Positions 60,292 to 64,000 of a DNA stretch of 64,000 nucleotides are shown piece by piece. Numbering within the stretch: the first letter of the stretch is position 1; each line of letters begins with the position of its first letter. This stretch comes from Bacteroidota bacterium. Its GTDB lineage: Bacteria; Bacteroidota; Bacteroidia; Chitinophagales; Chitinophagaceae. The position numbers and the translations under genes are program-made. The notes beneath the pieces are model-generated. The model saw only the letters and a program-made list of their open reading frames with translations. It was not told the origin of the DNA and ran no database searches. The stretch covers positions 1 to 64,000 of the forward strand of contig JABDBG010000001.1 in NCBI GenBank assembly GCA_013288745.1, written 5' to 3'.

Positions 60292-63200
60292 ATGAAGTTT
60301 TCCCATTTACACGTTCACACGCAATTTTCGCTATTAGATGGAGCCGCATCCATCAAAAACCTGTATAAAAAGGCGATCAGCGACGGTATGCCCGCCCTCG
60401 CCATCAGCGATCATGGTAATATGTTCGGTGCCTTTGAATTTGTAAAAGAAGCTTACAACCATAAAAATGATGATGGCACGCTAAAAGTAAAGCCAATTGT
60501 AGGTTGTGAATTCTATATCACAACAGATAGGACCAGGAAAACTTTCAGTAAAGATGAAAAAGACCCCCGCAACCATCAGATACTACTAGCCAAGAATGAA
60601 ATTGGTTATAAGAATTTAGTAAAGCTTACTTCACTCGGTTATATCGAAGGAATGTACTCTAAATATCCGCGCATCGATAAAGCGCTGATCAATAAATACC
60701 ACGAAGGATTAATTGCCACCACGTGTTGCCTCGGTGCATTGGTGCCACAAACCATTTTAAAGAAAGGCGAAGAAGAAGGCGAAAATGAATTTAAATGGTG
60801 GCTGAATATTTTCCAGGAAGATTATTATGTAGAGCTGCAGCGCCACGGCATTCCCGAACAGGAAAAAGTGAATGAAGTGCTGTTGAAGTTCGCTAAAAAA
60901 TACAATGTAAAAGTTATTGCGTCGAATGATTCGCATTACGTGGATCAGAAAGATTTTAATGCGCATGATATTTTGTTATGCATCAACACCGGCGAAAAGC
61001 AATCTACGCCCGCCATGCGCGAGTTCAGCGATGATGATGTAATGACGAAGAACAAACGCTTCGCATTTCCTAACGATCAGTTCTATTTGAAGAGCACAGC
61101 AGAAATGACCAAACTCTTTGGTGATATCCCTCAAGCGATCGACAATACCAACGAGATCGTTGATAAGGTGGAACTGTTGAATTTAAAGCGCGATATCTTA
61201 TTACCATTCTTCGAAGTGCCCGCCAATTTTAAATCACAGGATGAATACCTGGAGCATTTGACCTGGACAGGCGCTAAAGAACGCTACAAAATACTAACAC
61301 CCGAAAGCGAAGAGCGTTTACAGTTCGAGCTACGCATCATTCGAGAAATGGGTTTTGCAGGTTACTTCTTAATTGTAAGTGATTTTATTAAGGCCGGCAG
61401 AGATATGGGCGTATTCATCGGCCCGGGCCGTGGATCCGCTGCAGGCAGTGCCGTGGCCTATTGCATCGGCATCACCAATATTGATCCTATCAAATACAAC
61501 TTACTATTCGAAAGGTTTTTGAACCCTGAACGTAAGTCCATGCCCGATATTGACACGGATTTTGATGATGAGGGCCGTCAAAAAGTAATTGATTACGTAG
61601 TTAAAAAATACGGCAAAGAACAGGTAGCACAGATCATCACTTATGGTACAATGGCTGCCAAATCAAGTATCGCCGATGTATCAAGGGTTATGGATCTGCC
61701 GTTGGCAGAAAGCAGGGCTATTTCTAAATTGGTCCCTGAGCGACCGGGCATTAATCTGAAAAGATTATTGCATGCGCCGATGACCAACAAAGAAGCCAAA
61801 GAAACCAAAAGCACCGAAAAATCTTTAGAAGAAAAAGAAGGTTTGCAAGGTGATGATGCGGAAAATGTAAAGAAGCTGCGTGAGATTTACAATGGTACCG
61901 ATCTCAATAGCAAGATCCTCCACGAAGCAGAAATTCTGGAAGGCTCGGTGCGAAATACCGGTATCCATGCTTCGGCTATTATCATTGCGCCAAAAGACCT
62001 GACCGATCTTTTACCGGTGGCAACATCCAAAGAATCTGAGCTTTGGTTAACACAGATCGAGGGCAATACCATCGAAGAAGCAGGCGTAATTAAAATGGAC
62101 TTCCTGGGTTTAAAAACCCTTAGTATCATGAAGACTGCTTTGCGCTTAATAAAAGAAAATCATGGAGTTACAATAGATATTGATTATATTCCTTTAGATG
62201 ACGAGAAGACCTATAAACTCTATCAGCAAGGCGATACAAACGGTACATTTCAGTTTGAAAGTCCGGGTATGCAAAAGTACCTGCGCGAGCTGAAGCCTGA
62301 TAAATTTGATGACTTGATTGCGATGAATGCCTTGTATCGCCCGGGGCCAATGTCGTATATCCCCGACTTTATCGACCGCAAGCATGGCAAGAAACAAGTT
62401 GTCTACGATCTGGCAGATATGGAAGAATACCTCAAGGAAACGAACGGTATTACTGTCTACCAGGAACAGGTAATGTTACTCTCTCAAAAGCTCGCCGGTT
62501 TTAGTAAAGGCGATGCCGATGTGTTGCGTAAAGCGATGGGTAAAAAGCAAAAAGCGGTACTGGATAAAATGAAAGTACAGTTTGTTGAAGGTGCTACCGC
62601 GAAAGGCCATGACAAAGACATTCTAGAAAAAGTATGGACGGATTGGGAAGCATTTGCCCAATACGCTTTCAATAAATCTCACTCCACTTGCTATGCTTTT
62701 GTGGCTTATCAAACGGCCTATTTAAAAGCGCATTATCCGAGTGAATACATGGCCGCGGTGTTGAACCATGCCGGCAGCATTGACAAGATCACTTTCTTTA
62801 TGGAAGAATGCAAACGCATGGGATTGAAAGTACTCGGTCCGGACATCAATGAATCACAAAATGGTTTTGCGGTGAACATGAAGGGCGAGATACGTTTTGG
62901 TTTCAGCGGTTTAAAAGGCGTAGGCGAAAATGCCATTGAAAATATTATCCTGGAAAGAACCAAACACGGCCCGTTCGTATCGATCTACGATATGGCAAAA
63001 AGGATCAACCAGCGGGCAGCCAATAAAAAATCTCTTGAGTCACTCGCCTACTCCGGTGCCTTTGATTGTTTTAAAGATATCATCCGGGCACAATATTTTT
63101 ATGCGGCTCCGGGCGATGTACAGGGATTGGATAAGATATTGAAATTCGGCAGCGTGTTTCAGTCGCAGGCTTCCAGTTCTGCCAACACCTTATTCGGTGA

Positions 63201-63921
63201 TATGCAGATGCCGGAAATTACACCGCCCAAATTGTCTATCTGCGAACCATGGCCTTTATCAGTACAGCTCGATTATGAAAAAGATGTAACGGGCATGTAC
63301 ATGAGCGGACACCCATTAGACAATTTCAAATTCGAGATGAAGCATTACAGCATTACGCCCTTGGCGGAATATGTTGAGTTTAAAAATGCAGTGAACTTAC
63401 ATCCCAACCCATCAAGGCAGTTCCGCGTAGCAGGTTTGGTGGTAGACGCGCAACACAGGCTAACAAAAACAGGCAAGAACTTCGGGATATTAACAATAGA
63501 AGATTACAGTGGCAAAGCAGAGTTCATGCTATGGAGCGAAGACTATGTGAAATACACCAACTACCTCGAAAAAGGAATGATCGTTTTGGTAGAAGGCGGA
63601 TTTAAGACAAGGTACAACAGTGATCAATACGAATTCAAACTATCGAAGATACATTTGCTGGAAACAGTAAAGCCTACCCTAACCAAACAGGTATCGATAG
63701 AAATTCAGCCGCAGTTCATTAAAGAAGAATTCGTAACTTTTATAGAAAAGAACATCAAAGAAAACCCCGGCAAAACATCTATCAAATTCAATATCGTAGA
63801 TACGCGCCACAATTATAAATTCGGCATGTACACCTTAGAAAAAGGTTTCACCATGAACGATGATATGGCAGTATTTTTGAACGAGAACCCGGATATTGAG
63901 GTGAGTGTTTTAACGAATTGA
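60292..63921 (+). CDS. dnaE: DNA polymerase III alpha subunit
   Basis: Main replicative polymerase (1209 aa). PHP domain at the N-terminus (FSHLHVHTQFSLLDGAAS), C-family catalytic palm with the metal-binding aspartates D419 and D421 in MPDIDTDFDDEGR, GPGRGSAAGSAVAY nearby, fingers/tau-binding region, and an OB domain near 1060 (RQFRVAGLVVDAQHRL). Complete, DnaE1-type. More GC-rich than its neighbours. The transposon inserted 160 bp upstream; no full TTTG/TAnnTTTG promoter is visible between it and the ATG. Confidence 0.97.
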   Translation: MKFSHLHVHTQFSLLDGAASIKNLYKKAISDGMPALAISDHGNMFGAFEFVKEAYNHKNDDGTLKVKPIVGCEFYITTDRTRKTFSKDEKDPRNHQILLAKNEIGYKNLVKLTSLGYIEGMYSKYPRIDKALINKYHEGLIATTCCLGALVPQTILKKGEEEGENEFKWWLNIFQEDYYVELQRHGIPEQEKVNEVLLKFAKKYNVKVIASNDSHYVDQKDFNAHDILLCINTGEKQSTPAMREFSDDDVMTKNKRFAFPNDQFYLKSTAEMTKLFGDIPQAIDNTNEIVDKVELLNLKRDILLPFFEVPANFKSQDEYLEHLTWTGAKERYKILTPESEERLQFELRIIREMGFAGYFLIVSDFIKAGRDMGVFIGPGRGSAAGSAVAYCIGITNIDPIKYNLLFERFLNPERKSMPDIDTDFDDEGRQKVIDYVVKKYGKEQVAQIITYGTMAAKSSIADVSRVMDLPLAESRAISKLVPERPGINLKRLLHAPMTNKEAKETKSTEKSLEEKEGLQGDDAENVKKLREIYNGTDLNSKILHEAEILEGSVRNTGIHASAIIIAPKDLTDLLPVATSKESELWLTQIEGNTIEEAGVIKMDFLGLKTLSIMKTALRLIKENHGVTIDIDYIPLDDEKTYKLYQQGDTNGTFQFESPGMQKYLRELKPDKFDDLIAMNALYRPGPMSYIPDFIDRKHGKKQVVYDLADMEEYLKETNGITVYQEQVMLLSQKLAGFSKGDADVLRKAMGKKQKAVLDKMKVQFVEGATAKGHDKDILEKVWTDWEAFAQYAFNKSHSTCYAFVAYQTAYLKAHYPSEYMAAVLNHAGSIDKITFFMEECKRMGLKVLGPDINESQNGFAVNMKGEIRFGFSGLKGVGENAIENIILERTKHGPFVSIYDMAKRINQRAANKKSLESLAYSGAFDCFKDIIRAQYFYAAPGDVQGLDKILKFGSVFQSQASSSANTLFGDMQMPEITPPKLSICEPWPLSVQLDYEKDVTGMYMSGHPLDNFKFEMKHYSITPLAEYVEFKNAVNLHPNPSRQFRVAGLVVDAQHRLTKTGKNFGILTIEDYSGKAEFMLWSEDYVKYTNYLEKGMIVLVEGGFKTRYNSDQYEFKLSKIHLLETVKPTLTKQVSIEIQPQFIKEEFVTFIEKNIKENPGKTSIKFNIVDTRHNYKFGMYTLEKGFTMNDDMAVFLNENPDIEVSVLTN

Positions 63922-64000
63922 TTTGGTGATGTGATGATTTGAAAATGTGATGATGATTTGCAAGGCAATTTTTCTACAATATGCATGACAGTATGCTGAC
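63922..64000. other. Simple-repeat-like tail after dnaE
   Basis: Runs of GATGTGATGATTTG and GAAAATGTGATGATGATTTG; no gene start or terminator is visible before the window ends. Confidence 0.35.

Noticed and set aside
1-64000. CRISPR array, prophage or known defence island
   Set aside because: No regularly spaced short repeats, Cas, phage structural or restriction genes were found; the only defence-linked hint is DUF1883, too weak by itself.

Overview
The window looks like a chromosomal segment from an AT-rich member of the Bacteroidota, most likely a Chitinophagaceae-type bacterium. The phylum call is well supported: three proteins end in type IX secretion (T9SS) type A sorting domains, several genes have TTTG / TAnnTTTG promoters rather than sigma-70 boxes, and most starts lack a Shine-Dalgarno sequence. 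The family is inferred from gene content only.

Layout. 0.1-4.2 kb: two membrane acyltransferases and a GT-C-like membrane protein around riboflavin synthase. 4.2-7.9 kb: HscA-type chaperone and a lipoprotein L,D-transpeptidase. 8.2-16.0 kb: a seven-gene leftward aromatic amino acid operon, pheA - aminotransferase - tyrA - DAHP synthase/chorismate mutase - aroB - aroA - aroC. 16.1-18.9 kb: three tandem mini-lipoproteins divergent from an ECF-type sigma factor and a membrane protein joining an anti-sigma-like head to an HtrA-type protease. 19-20 kb: fabI and tRNA-Met. 20-27.3 kb: an accessory stretch of secreted and repeat proteins ending in a tRNA T-arm remnant. 27.4-34.3 kb: DoxX, a LytS/LytTR two-component pair, 3-methyladenine glycosylase, a T9SS protein, aquaporin and a short GT5 protein. 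34.4-41.4 kb: panC, a flippase-like membrane protein, ppk1 and ppx. 41.4-49.3 kb: a structured intergenic region, tRNA-Ser, a GT-C protein, an aminotransferase, an NHL/T9SS protein and MutS2. 49.5-57.5 kb: two MsrA genes, an esterase, a peptide-binding lipoprotein, an M1 peptidase, a flippase and an NlpC/P60 hydrolase. 57.5-60.1 kb: a complete IS1595-family transposon with passenger genes. 60.3-63.9 kb: dnaE.

Main discoveries. (1) The aromatic operon starts with a full transcription attenuator: a consensus promoter, a 23-codon nearly leaderless leader peptide with a Phe/Tyr run, a terminator hairpin, and a competing antiterminator arm inside the last leader codons. (2) The IS1595-family element has 24-bp terminal inverted repeats and an 8-bp target duplication. 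It carries a DUF1883 gene, a 59-aa convergently overlapping small gene, a secreted protein gene and a ~108-nt hairpin. (3) The three mini-lipoprotein genes share an unusual upstream motif and sit beside the ECF sigma gene, suggesting a local regulon. (4) Several dispersed inverted-repeat families have invaded coding sequence: inside aroA, at the 3' end of the aminotransferase gene, and in two signal-peptide regions.

All functions are read from motifs and architecture by eye; no database search was run.
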